Assembly: GCA_019694395.1 (NCBI GenBank) | Contig: JAIBCC010000007.1 | Span: 124,001 to 188,000 of the forward strand | Length of the DNA: 64,000 nucleotides | Origin: Pyrinomonadaceae bacterium | GTDB lineage: Bacteria > Acidobacteriota > Blastocatellia > Pyrinomonadales > Pyrinomonadaceae | Direction of reading: 5' to 3' | Shown: in pieces, positions 19,318 to 26,680 of the stretch | How the letters are laid out: each line of letters opens with the position of its first letter | Position numbering within the stretch: position 1 is the first letter of the stretch | Made by a program: the position numbers and the translations under genes | Notes under the pieces: generated by a model | Databases searched by the model: none | What the model was told of the DNA's origin: nothing | The model's input: only the letters and a program-made list of their open reading frames with translations

Positions 19318-19404
19318 GCTTGGGTGGCGGAATAGGTAGACGCACAGGACTTAAAATCCTGCGAACTCTGGTTCGTGCGGGTTCGATTCCCGCCCTAAGC
19401 ACCA
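19318..19404 (+). tRNA. tRNA-Leu(UAA)
   Basis: 87-nt class II tRNA. Acceptor strands GCTTGGG (19318-19324) and CCTAAGC pair over 7 bp; D arm GCG/CGC; anticodon stem CAGGA/TCCTG around the loop CTTAAAA with anticodon TAA; long variable arm CGAACTCTGGTTCGT; T arm GCGGG TTCGATT CCCGC; encoded A-CCA end. All canonical leucine tRNA features are kept. It is followed by its own terminator. Confidence 0.97.
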
Positions 19405-19422
19405 TTTAAGATTCAATAACTT

Positions 19423-19450
19423 AGAGGCATCTTAACGGATGCCTCTTTTG
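19423..19450 (+). terminator. Terminator of tRNA-Leu
   Basis: Perfect 9-bp stem AGAGGCATC (19423-19431) / GATGCCTCT (19438-19446) with a 6-nt loop, followed by TTTG, 19 nt after the tRNA end. Confidence 0.8.
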
Positions 19451-19664
19451 TGTTCTTAAGTGTTTTGTATGCCAAATGTGTGCCAAAGTCTTAAAACTTC
19501 TCAAAATTGTTCACATTCCCACCTAGACAATGCTATTATGATTTTCCAAAAAACGAGGGAGAAAAATGTTAAATTAGGCTGTTCCGAAAACGACCTTTTT
19601 CGAGACGGATTATTAAAAATTGTAATCCCGGCTAAATTTGGTAAAAATTCAGGTAACGAATTCA

Positions 19665-20204
19665 ATGAAAACTTTCATCATTGTGACTGGAATCCCTGCC
19701 AGTGGTAAGACAACCATTGGGAGGTTAGTCGCGACGGAATTTGGCTTAACCCTATTGGATAAAGACGAAATTCTTGAATCCTTATTTGAAAACCTGGGAA
19801 TCGGAAATACTGATTGGAGGCGAGAACTAAGCCGCCAGGCTGATAAAATTCTTCAGGAAAAAGCTCTGGAAACTGATGGGGCAGTTATTATCTCGTGGTG
19901 GCGACATCCTTTGTCACAGACCGATTCCGGCACTCCAATCACCTGGTTTTCATTACTTCAAGGGAATATAATCGAGCTTTATTGTTTTTGCAGTCCCCTA
20001 ATTGCCTGCCAAAGATTCATGTCACGACAGCGACACAGAGGACATCTGGGTGAGTTGAAAGCAGAGAATGAGCTGTTAAAGGAGCTTAAAGACCATGCCA
20101 TACTTGGAAAATTGGGAGTGGATCAGTTTATTGAAATCAATACTGAGCGGGATATAAACCCGACGAGAATTTTTGAGGAAATAAGAACCAAGTCGTGTTT
20201 ATAA
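19665..20204 (+). CDS. Small P-loop kinase (AAA_33 type)
   Basis: 179 residues from the ATG at 19665, preceded by AGGTAA as a ribosome-binding site; the TTG at 19638 is a poorer start. Walker A is GIPASGKTTIGR at residues 8-19, and LLDKDEI near residue 33 fits the substrate-side acidic motif of nucleotide/sugar kinases; a basic lid-like region SRQRHRGH follows near 125. Family members phosphorylate small molecules, nucleic acid ends or sugars; the substrate cannot be named. It stands alone after tRNA-Leu and converges on the second pilin operon. Confidence 0.75.
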   Translation: MKTFIIVTGIPASGKTTIGRLVATEFGLTLLDKDEILESLFENLGIGNTDWRRELSRQADKILQEKALETDGAVIISWWRHPLSQTDSGTPITWFSLLQGNIIELYCFCSPLIACQRFMSRQRHRGHLGELKAENELLKELKDHAILGKLGVDQFIEINTERDINPTRIFEEIRTKSCL

Positions 20205-20276
20205 AACAATATTAACCAAAATTATTTCCAAAACTCGTTTTAATTACACGCATATTTTTTTTGTTAGTGAAATTTT

Positions 20277-20903
20277 TCAGTCATATTTTCCGCGAATTTC
20301 TCCGGATTTATTTTCCTTTTTTATTTGGGGTTCGTTTTGAACTTCCTGCCGGTTTTTTGGATTATTTTCAAGAATCTGAGTGGATGAGTCCGCTACCATT
20401 TGTATATTATTCTCTTTAGGCACTGGAATAATCTCCACTGCTTTCGCAATTTCGTCCGCCGGCATTTGAAAGATTTTTGTTAAATACATTTCAGGTATTA
20501 ATTTCACCTCCCCATTTTGCCCATAAACAAAACATTTTTTATATCCGTCCCGCAAGGTAGTTACTACAATCATTTTAATTAAAGGATCACGAAAAAAAGT
20601 TCGCGTTTCGATCTTATTTCCATACCCGTCAAAAAGAGTTTTAAGTTCTGACCCGTCCTCCGCTAATTTGTTGTTTTCACTTTGAGCATTAAAATCAATG
20701 TTTACAGTTTCTTCGTGATATTCTGGAAAATCCATGGTTAATCTTTCAAAGACGACTTCCCGATTTTCATATCTATTATAGGTTTCGGCAATTATTGCCT
20801 CAATTCTTCTTTCTGATGGCTTTTTGCTGTTAATATAATAAGCACAACCGTTTAGTTTTATACTCATAATTACGATTGAAATCACAATTAAAGAATTTTT
20901 CAT
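20277..20903 (-). CDS. Lipoprotein, last gene of minor-pilin operon 2
   Basis: 208 residues with a lipoprotein signal (MKNSLIVISIVIMSIKLNGC; lipobox LNGC). It shares the DGYGNKIETRTFF and VVTTLRDGYKKCFVYGQNGE stretches with the lipoprotein at 3667-4335 (DGYGNKTITRYFF, IVYGHNNE), so both operons end with members of one family. The C-terminal 50 residues are polar and disordered-looking. An AAGGAG site precedes the ATG. Function unknown. Confidence 0.75.
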   Translation of the reverse strand: MKNSLIVISIVIMSIKLNGCAYYINSKKPSERRIEAIIAETYNRYENREVVFERLTMDFPEYHEETVNIDFNAQSENNKLAEDGSELKTLFDGYGNKIETRTFFRDPLIKMIVVTTLRDGYKKCFVYGQNGEVKLIPEMYLTKIFQMPADEIAKAVEIIPVPKENNIQMVADSSTQILENNPKNRQEVQNEPQIKKENKSGEIRGKYD

Positions 20904-20963
20904 ATCAATTTTTCTCCTTCAAAAAGGTGAATTTCCGTTTATTTTTGCGATAAAATGAAAACT

Positions 20964-22691
20964 TTATTTTTCTACAATTCCAACCACGACAGTATTATAA
21001 TTATCTGAGCCGAAAAGAAGATTGCTTGCAGAATAAGCAATATTTGAAACCGTCCCACCTGTAATGTCATATTTCGGCGGCAAAAATCCGGCAACCAAAT
21101 TATTTGTTTTATATGGTGCAATAATCATATTTCCTTGTATTACTCCTGTTCCGCTTCCGACTCGGTTAACCCCGCCTTCACCTGTCACAAAAATTGTTCC
21201 ATTGAAATTAAAAGAACTATCCAGGGTTAATTTTCCGGTGGCAACTAAAATTCCGCCACCGGCTCCGCTTAAAGTGCCGTCTCCGTCAATGAATGTTATG
21301 CCGGTTCCATCTGCATTATTTCCAAAATTCGGGGGAGTTGTTCCCCCTGAATAATAACGCCCCGATTCTTTTGCCAGCTCTCTCAGCTCGTTGATTTTAC
21401 TGTCTAAATCGGTTGTTGATTTTAGAAATTCGGGAGTTTCATCAGCGGAGATTTCCGCAGGATTTCCATTTATTACGCAACCTGTGCAGACGGCTCCGGT
21501 TAGGTTGCCTAAAACTCCTGATAACAAGCTTCCGCCACTTCCTCCGCTATCAATTACACCAATCGGGGGAATTTTGGCATTGCTCAAAACATCACTTCCG
21601 GAATATGTTACCCATTGTGAACTGCTGTTACTTGATTTAAATATCGAACCCGTTGTTGAACCAACCAGCGTTACGGTGGCAGGTATTAAACCATCGAAAT
21701 TATCCCTCTGAACAATTGCTTCGATTACCTTTCGTGCCCCTCGAGGACCATAACCCGTAGCCAAAATAACTAAACGGCGGGGTTGAGAAAGTGTAACCGT
21801 TACATCTAAATTAGTTACTCCACCATTTACGTTAGGGGCATTGGGAATTATGGTTGCGGTTGGTAATGTGATTATACTGCCAAGAAGACTACTGAGAGGT
21901 GAATCAAAAACAATTTTCACATTACCAACCGAAGTTGAAGATATAGTTCCCCCTTTAATCATTCCGCGCAGCTTTATTGTAGCGGTTAACGGAGCCGTCA
22001 TTTTGACTGTAATTTCAAAAGGGGTGTCAAGAATGGTGGCTCCCACACCTAAGGTAGAAATTGTAAAGCTACCCAAACTAATTCCCGCTTCTCTGGTTGA
22101 AACATCCAAATTTCCGGTCGTGACAGAATTATATTTAATGGTTGCAGTTCCTAGCCCTAAATAAGTTTTGGAATCTCCGCCGCCACCAATACTGGCACTT
22201 GTAGTTAAAGCAATGATTTTTGTCGGATTATCAGGGTCTTCGACTTTTACGCTAAAGGCACTTCCGGTAAAGGGATGATAGTTTTCAGAACCAAGTGTTA
22301 CACGATCAGGATATTCGGCTCCCGGAGGCGTGTAATTATAGTTCAGCCAACGCGAAAGCCGCGCAGTTGAACTCGGGTCGTCCGGCGAATTGGAGGTATT
22401 GAGTTTTACAGCTTTTGCATAATCAATCTTGTTACTGGAATCAGTAGCCGGCTTGGAAGCATCAATTAATGGATTTGGGGTAGAATTTCGACGCAAAACA
22501 TTAATTGCTGATTGAATTCCGCTTTGAGCCGCATAATAAGCCTGTTGCTCGGCAATTGCATCTGTCACATTGGCAGTGTTCATTGAGGAACTTAATAACA
22601 AACCTATTCCGGCGATTGAAAGTAAAAGAATTATCATCAAAACCATAACCAAAGCTGCTCCTTTTTGTTGTTCATAATTCCTTTTTTTCAT
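20964..22691 (-). CDS. PilX-like minor pilin assembly protein (operon 2)
   Basis: 575 residues, paralogous along its whole length to the protein at 4364-6118. N-terminus QQKGAALVMVLMIILLLSIA with the following NVTDAIAEQQAYYAAQSGIQ motif identifies the PilX type. Shared blocks include RLSRWLNY near residue 95, ILATGYGPRGARK near 313 and GILVATGKLTL / VIQGNMIIAPY toward the C-terminus. The C-terminal third looks like a secreted beta-helix or beta-sandwich. Expected role in pilus priming. Confidence 0.83.
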   Translation of the reverse strand: MKKRNYEQQKGAALVMVLMIILLLSIAGIGLLLSSSMNTANVTDAIAEQQAYYAAQSGIQSAINVLRRNSTPNPLIDASKPATDSSNKIDYAKAVKLNTSNSPDDPSSTARLSRWLNYNYTPPGAEYPDRVTLGSENYHPFTGSAFSVKVEDPDNPTKIIALTTSASIGGGGDSKTYLGLGTATIKYNSVTTGNLDVSTREAGISLGSFTISTLGVGATILDTPFEITVKMTAPLTATIKLRGMIKGGTISSTSVGNVKIVFDSPLSSLLGSIITLPTATIIPNAPNVNGGVTNLDVTVTLSQPRRLVILATGYGPRGARKVIEAIVQRDNFDGLIPATVTLVGSTTGSIFKSSNSSSQWVTYSGSDVLSNAKIPPIGVIDSGGSGGSLLSGVLGNLTGAVCTGCVINGNPAEISADETPEFLKSTTDLDSKINELRELAKESGRYYSGGTTPPNFGNNADGTGITFIDGDGTLSGAGGGILVATGKLTLDSSFNFNGTIFVTGEGGVNRVGSGTGVIQGNMIIAPYKTNNLVAGFLPPKYDITGGTVSNIAYSASNLLFGSDNYNTVVVGIVEK

Positions 22692-22702
22692 AAAACTCCT
22701 TT

Positions 22703-23314
22703 CTAAAACTTGTTCAAATTCCTGCTTGAATTTAACAATGCCGTGTCGGAAATTAAGGTTATGGTTTGACTTTCAGGATTTCCCTGATTTGGCTCAAGCT
22801 CAATCGTAATACCGATTCTGACGCGTTGCGTATCTGCCGATGGAATATTGCCGGCTGATAAAACTCCGTTGGAATAATTTAAATATTGGAAAGTTAAACT
22901 TTTTACTTGACTGCCTATTATTGAATTTGGTTCATTGTTGAAACGATCTTTTCTAACTATCGTTTTTGTGCTGCTATCAAAACTATAAGTAATATCTTCG
23001 CCAGGATCTTTGGTTAAAGAGTCATCATTCTTAATATTTGCCCGGAAATGTATCTGCTGTTGATTGGAATCTGCAATTACCAGCCCATTATCTTTAATTC
23101 CAAACCCGCTATTTGCAATTTCCCGGGTCATCAAATTTAAAACAGATTGGGAAATTACAAGCGCATTTGTCCGTTGAGTTTCCATTGCCCGAATATTAAA
23201 TGCACCTTTTAAAATCAATGAAGCGAGGCTCAACAAAACCAGTGTCAAGGTCATTGCCAAAATAAGCTCAATTAATGAATAACCTTGCTCCAACTTACCC
23301 TTTTTCTTTTTCAT
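22703..23314 (-). CDS. PilW-like minor pilin (operon 2)
   Basis: 203-residue prepilin. Leader ends EQG, cleaved before YSLIELILAMTLTLVLL with Glu5 kept. The REIANSGFGIKDNG stretch near residue 65 matches the operon-1 PilW (REISNSGYGLSQND). Lies 11 nt upstream of pilX and 21 nt after pilV, so part of one transcript. Confidence 0.86.
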   Translation of the reverse strand: MKKKKGKLEQGYSLIELILAMTLTLVLLSLASLILKGAFNIRAMETQRTNALVISQSVLNLMTREIANSGFGIKDNGLVIADSNQQQIHFRANIKNDDSLTKDPGEDITYSFDSSTKTIVRKDRFNNEPNSIIGSQVKSLTFQYLNYSNGVLSAGNIPSADTQRVRIGITIELEPNQGNPESQTITLISDTALLNSSRNLNKF

Positions 23315-23335
23315 GGGAGTTACTTCCTTTTTCGA

Positions 23336-23788
23336 TTAATATCCTCTTACCCGCCGGAAAACTGTTTTAGCTAAAACTCCGGTTTGCCATTTTGAACCGG
23401 GATTTTCACTTCTCACAGTAACTGTAATTTCTTTAATGGTTTTGGAATTGTCAGTTTGGATTCCCTCAGAAAAAGGATCATCGTCAATGACTGTTTCCAC
23501 TAAAAAAGCATTGCCATTCATTGTAGTTACGATTTTTGGAGTTTTTATTCCGCCAATTAAAGTCTCGTCAATAACTTGTGGTGAAAACTTCGCACACTGA
23601 AAGGCTTCCAATTCCCGCTGAATTATGGCAACCGACTCTACCCTTTGGGTATTTCCAAAGTTGTAACCAATAGAAAACGTAAAGGTATAAAAAACCCCTA
23701 GCAATGCAACCAGAAGAATAACTAATGCAATTAGCACTTCAACTAAAGAAAAACCGACTTGCCCGCACTTATGGACACTTATCCTCAT
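23336..23788 (-). CDS. PilV-like minor pilin (operon 2)
   Basis: 150-residue prepilin from the ATG at 23788, which has a strong AGGAGG site; the longer frame to 23851 overlaps the upstream gene. The site is CGQVG^FSLVEVLIALVILLV with Glu5. Contains the VIDDDPFSEGIQTDNSKT stretch shared with the operon-1 paralogue. Confidence 0.86.
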   Translation of the reverse strand: MRISVHKCGQVGFSLVEVLIALVILLVALLGVFYTFTFSIGYNFGNTQRVESVAIIQRELEAFQCAKFSPQVIDETLIGGIKTPKIVTTMNGNAFLVETVIDDDPFSEGIQTDNSKTIKEITVTVRSENPGSKWQTGVLAKTVFRRVRGY

Positions 23789-23822
23789 AAATCCTCCTTT
23801 TTTTAAATTAAATTGCTCTAAG

Positions 23823-24461
23823 TCACTCGATAAAACCAGAGTTAGAAACAATAATTTTTGGATTTATTTTTTCGTCGGTTTTTATATTTACTGAATTTGG
23901 ATTATTGAAATTTGCAGATAAACTGCTGCCGTTGTAAACAATGGAATTTCCGGCTTTTGAAATTAAAATTGTCGTGGAATTTGTAGAGTTCGGATTTTGT
24001 GATGAACAATTTTTTTCACAAAAAGTAAAATTGGGGGTTATTTCTTTATTATTCCCGTCAAAAACAGAAACTTGTCCGCGATAGTTAAAAGCAATCCGGA
24101 CTGGAAAGACCAAATCTTTATCAATTATTTGGATCCCATCTTTTTCGCCAAAGATGAAATTACGAATCTCACCGGGTTGTAACATCCCGTCCGAATTGAA
24201 ATCACTGAGAAGGCTGAAAGAATTCGCGTTATTTATTGTCACCCCTGCCATTTGATTAGAGGACTGAGCATGGCGTTTGATTGAATCAAATCGGGCGCGG
24301 TCAAGATAAGTCTTAAATTCTCGTGCAATATTTTGCCTGATTAAAGCAGAATTCGTTTTGTTTAACTGCGGTATTGCAATAGTTACTAGAATTCCGACAA
24401 CCAATAAAACGATTATCAAGTCTATAAATGAATAACCAGCGTCGGGGGAGTTTGCCTTCAT
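23823..24461 (-). CDS. FimT/GspH-like pseudopilin with Asp5 (operon 2)
   Basis: 212 residues, first gene of operon 2. The prepilin leader is very short, DAG^YSFIDLIIVLLVVGIL, and mature residue 5 is Asp, not the nearly invariant Glu that docks the incoming pilin to its neighbour. The following IRQNIAREFKTYLDRARFDSIKR block matches the operon-1 protein ([20 protein letters not shown]). It lacks the Thr-Pro stalk and Cys tail of that paralogue. Pseudopilins lacking Glu5 occur as tip subunits of secretion pseudopili (GspK type), so an Asp here could mark a tip position. Confidence 0.8.
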   Translation of the reverse strand: MKANSPDAGYSFIDLIIVLLVVGILVTIAIPQLNKTNSALIRQNIAREFKTYLDRARFDSIKRHAQSSNQMAGVTINNANSFSLLSDFNSDGMLQPGEIRNFIFGEKDGIQIIDKDLVFPVRIAFNYRGQVSVFDGNNKEITPNFTFCEKNCSSQNPNSTNSTTILISKAGNSIVYNGSSLSANFNNPNSVNIKTDEKINPKIIVSNSGFIE

Positions 24462-24566
24462 TATTCTATTCTCCTGCTTTTGGGATTCCTGATTTTATTA
24501 CTTTTTTTGCTTTTACTTTTTCATTTTTTCTTTTGATGGCGTAACACTTTTTTTGTGCTGTATTCA

Positions 24567-24595
24567 TACTTAACATTGAAAAAATACCTTGTCAA
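24567..24595 (-). promoter_or_regulatory. Promoter of minor-pilin operon 2
   Basis: On the minus strand TTGACA (24595-24590) is followed by 17 nt and TAAGTA (24572-24567). The -35 is perfect, the -10 moderate. Leader would be about 100 nt. The gap 24462-24874 otherwise holds AT-rich sequence in which I see no gene. Confidence 0.5.
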
Positions 24596-24874
24596 CATTT
24601 TTATTTTATTTTTAACAGAGTTAATCGCATAACTTTTAAAAAACTTTACTTTTTTGTAAAAATTCTATTTTCCTGACTTAAAATTTGTTATTTATTTGCA
24701 AGAATTTTAAATTCTGAGTTTTATCAAAGGAAATCATTGTTCTTATTCCAATTTCAGATAATACAACCCAAAACTATCCCATATCGTCTAACCGATATAC
24801 GATTTTGTTTTATCCTTCGTATTTTAAAGCCCGAAAAGTAGTTAAAAACAAGGTTCTTTCTGCCAAACCCAATG

Positions 24875-24890
24875 TGGCACAATCATTGCT
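24875..24890 (+). promoter_or_regulatory. Sigma-54 promoter
   Basis: TGGCACAATCATTGCT matches the -24/-12 consensus TGGCAC-N5-TTGC exactly, with the required 10 nt between the GG and GC pairs. Transcription would begin about 24900, at the first base of the palindrome at 24901. Implies control by an enhancer-binding protein, none of which is encoded in the window. Confidence 0.75.
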
Positions 24891-24900
24891 TAGATTTTTG

Positions 24901-24920
24901 CGAATGTTATCTAACATTCG
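24901..24920 (+). promoter_or_regulatory. Leader palindrome CGAATGTTA-TC-TAACATTCG
   Basis: A 9-bp inverted repeat with a 2-nt centre. It lies at the predicted sigma-54 transcription start and 17 nt before the ATG at 24938. As RNA the very small loop would open a few pairs; it could protect the 5' end of the mRNA, or act at DNA level as a repressor site. Confidence 0.55.
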
Positions 24921-24937
24921 TAAAGACGGAGGTCATA

Positions 24938-25555
24938 ATGAAACAGACCATAAGATGGACCAAAATCTTTACTGTTCTTTCAATATATTTTTTTTCAAGT
25001 TTTATCGCTGCTAAAGCACAGCCTAGTATTTACACAATTCCGATGGGAACAAAGATCCGGGTCAAAATGGATAATGAAATAAATTCCCAGGTTTCAAGTG
25101 CAAATGATACTTTTACTGCAACAGTTTCTAATGCTTTGGTAATTAGAAACGTTGAGTTGATTCCGGTCGGAACCGTTATTGAAGGAAGAATCCTTGAGGT
25201 AAAACCCGCGACAACGGGAAAGATTAACGGTTTTTTAGATGTCAAATTTGAATCCTTTCAGCTGCCAAAAGATTTTAAGCGCCCATTGGAAGCAAGTTTG
25301 GTAAATCGAAACTGGTTAGATAATAAATCTTCAGGTTGGACAGCTATTTCAATTTTTGGCGGAACGGCAATTGGCGGGGTTTTAGGCGCAATTACCGGGA
25401 GCGGAAAAGGTGCGGCAATCGGGGCAGGAATTGGTGCGGGCGCAGGAACAGCGGTAGCAATGTTGAAAAAAGGCAAAGAAGCCAGAATTAAAGCCAATCA
25501 GGAGTTTGAAATCCGTTTGGATAAAGAAATAACTATTCCGGCAAAAGATTTTTGA
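24938..25555 (+). CDS. Secreted glycine-zipper protein
   Basis: 205 residues from the ATG at 24938, with a GGAGG site at 24928-24932. Signal peptide MKQTIRWTKIFTVLSIYFFS ... AKA, then a beta-rich domain (residues about 28-125, IPMGTKIRVKMDNEINSQ ... IPVGTVIEGRILEVKP) that resembles the barrel part of TrbI/VirB10-like proteins, then a glycine zipper (GGTAIGGVLGAITGSGKGAA, residues about 140-175) of the kind that inserts in or associates with the outer membrane. Function unknown. Preceded by a sigma-54 promoter and followed by a strong terminator, so it is a single-gene unit, probably stress- or starvation-induced. Confidence 0.75.
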   Translation: MKQTIRWTKIFTVLSIYFFSSFIAAKAQPSIYTIPMGTKIRVKMDNEINSQVSSANDTFTATVSNALVIRNVELIPVGTVIEGRILEVKPATTGKINGFLDVKFESFQLPKDFKRPLEASLVNRNWLDNKSSGWTAISIFGGTAIGGVLGAITGSGKGAAIGAGIGAGAGTAVAMLKKGKEARIKANQEFEIRLDKEITIPAKDF

Positions 25556-25608
25556 GCAAATTAAACAGGTTTTGGTCGTTGACGAGAGATTAACATCGAC
25601 CAATTTAG

Positions 25609-25648
25609 AAAATCCGATACGAAGGGGAGAGCGTATCGGATTTTTTTT
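25609..25648 (+). terminator. Strong intrinsic terminator
   Basis: AAAATCCGATAC (25609-25620) and GTATCGGATTTT (25633-25644) form a 12-bp perfect stem followed by a T run. A second, smaller hairpin (TTGGTCG / CGACCAA, about 25572-25602) lies just upstream. Confidence 0.9.
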
Positions 25649-25690
25649 GTTTTTTTATTTTTCTTATGGCAGAATTGCAAGTTTGAAAAT

Positions 25691-25714
25691 TTAAAGACGT
25701 TCAATGAACTTTAA
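25691..25714 (+). promoter_or_regulatory. Nested palindrome beside the ribosome-binding site
   Basis: TTAAAG (25691-25696) and CTTTAA (25709-25714) flank GTTCA/TGAAC (25699-25703, 25705-25709). The right arm abuts the AAGGAG ribosome-binding site of the 244-residue protein (ATG 25726). It could bind a dimeric regulator or hide the ribosome-binding site. No convincing -35/-10 pair was found in 25649-25725. Confidence 0.4.
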
Positions 25715-25725
25715 GGAGAATACTC

Positions 25726-26460
25726 ATGACACAAAAATTGAATCAAATTATCGCCATAGAAAAAGGCGCGAAAAACCGGCTTTACTCAGCTATTACCGAA
25801 TTACACAAAAATGCTCAAAAGGCTGATCTTTATTACGGTTTCAGCAAAACTTATGAATCGAAAGAAGAAGGCGGCGAACAATTTCCGCCCGAGCAAAAAA
25901 AGGTAATGATGCGTTCGGACGATGTTTTGTCAGAAACGAAAAAACTTTTTACCGAGTTTTTGGATATTACAGCAACCAAAGATTTTGCCAATATGTCGGC
26001 TAAAGCTGATGTAACTGTGGGCGGAAACGTTTTGGTCAAAGACGTTCCGGTTCCGTATCTTTTGTTTTTGGAAAAACAACTGACGGATCTGCGGACATTT
26101 GTGGATAAAATGCCGACGCTGGATGAATCGGACGATTGGCGCAAAGATGAAGCCAGCGGATTATTCAAAACCGAACCGACCAAAACTCATCGAACGGCTA
26201 AAGTTCAAGAGGCAATTGTGCTTTATGATGCAACCGAAAAACATCCGGCGCAAACACAATTGATTACCAAAGATGTCATCGTCGGTTATTGGAATCAGGT
26301 CAAACAATCAGGTGCGATCACTCGCGGCGAAAAACGTAAACTGCTGGAAAGAATCGAATTAGTTCTGTCAGCGGTAAAATCTGCCCGCGAAGAAGCAAAC
26401 TCAATCGAAGCACCCGAGAAAAAAGTTGGCGAAGATATTTTTGCTTATATTTTTGCCTAA
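25726..26460 (+). CDS. Conserved-looking protein of unknown function upstream of permuted tRNA-like RNAs
   Basis: 244 residues, soluble, no signal or membrane segment, mostly alpha-helical by composition. I have an unverified impression that actinobacterial proteins with a similar KLNQIIAVEKG start and a HPAQ/VGYW block exist. Landmarks: IIAIEKGAKNRLYSAITELH (residues 9-28), VPYLLFLEKQLTDL (near 110), KTHRTAKVQEAIV (near 157), EKHPAQTQLITKDVIVGYWN (near 173) and a C-terminal helical GEKRKLLERIELVLSAVKSA. No catalytic motif is evident. It is followed, with no terminator, by two permuted tRNA-like RNAs and a tRNA-Lys-like sequence that end at one terminator (26932-26964), so an RNA-binding or tRNA-related job is a reasonable inference, not a demonstrated one. 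Confidence 0.8.
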   Translation: MTQKLNQIIAIEKGAKNRLYSAITELHKNAQKADLYYGFSKTYESKEEGGEQFPPEQKKVMMRSDDVLSETKKLFTEFLDITATKDFANMSAKADVTVGGNVLVKDVPVPYLLFLEKQLTDLRTFVDKMPTLDESDDWRKDEASGLFKTEPTKTHRTAKVQEAIVLYDATEKHPAQTQLITKDVIVGYWNQVKQSGAITRGEKRKLLERIELVLSAVKSAREEANSIEAPEKKVGEDIFAYIFA

Positions 26461-26515
26461 CGGTTGAAAGGAGAGATTACTTTCGGGTAATCTTTCACTT
26501 GAGCCGTTTGGCTCA
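26461..26515 (+). promoter_or_regulatory. Two hairpins between the 244-residue protein gene and the first RNA
   Basis: AGATTAC/GTAATCT (26474-26480, 26487-26493) and TGAGCC/GGCTCA (26500-26505, 26510-26515, loop GTTT). The CGGTT at 26461-26465 can instead pair with AGCCG at 26502-26506, so alternative folds compete. No T tract follows, so these are not a simple terminator; they may be processing or stability elements separating the mRNA from the RNAs. Confidence 0.45.
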
Positions 26516-26668
26516 TCTTGGACAAGCTGAATTTCAGACTTATTTTGAAAACAAGTTTCTTGTAGGTTCGATCCCTGCTCCCGCGAAAAAAATTGACGCG
26601 GGATGGCGGAAAATGGTAAACGCACTCTCTGCGGAGAGCGAAACTATCAAGCTGAATTTATTCCAAGA
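26516..26668 (+). ncRNA. Permuted tRNA-like RNA 1 (Y-RNA-like)
   Basis: Order along the strand: terminal stem 5' strand TCTTGGA (26516-26522); AGTTTC (26554-26559); T arm GTAGG-TTCGATC-CCTGC (26562-26578); 3' acceptor strand TCCCGCG (26579-26585); A-rich loop (26586-26596); 5' acceptor strand CGCGGGA (26597-26603); T8-G9; D arm GCG-GAAAATGGTAAA-CGC (26606-26623); anticodon-like hairpin CTCTC-TGCG-GAGAG (26625-26638); GAAACT (26640-26645, pairing with AGTTTC); terminal stem 3' strand TCCAAGA (26662-26668). The acceptor helix is 7 perfect bp, and the D-loop GG and T-loop TTCGA needed for the tRNA elbow are present. The permutation point is in the variable loop. CAAGCTGAATTT occurs on both sides of the stem (26523-26534 and 26648-26659). 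No CCA. Confidence 0.8.
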
Positions 26669-26680
26669 AGTTGAAAACAC

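Noticed and set aside
19405..19664. Attachment site or prophage scar after tRNA-Leu
   Set aside because: No integrase and no repeat of the tRNA 3' end were seen in the window; the interval is a terminator and a leader.
24805..25014. 69-residue frame overlapping the sigma-54 promoter and signal peptide region
   Set aside because: Overlaps the promoter, palindrome and the better-supported gene starting at 24938.
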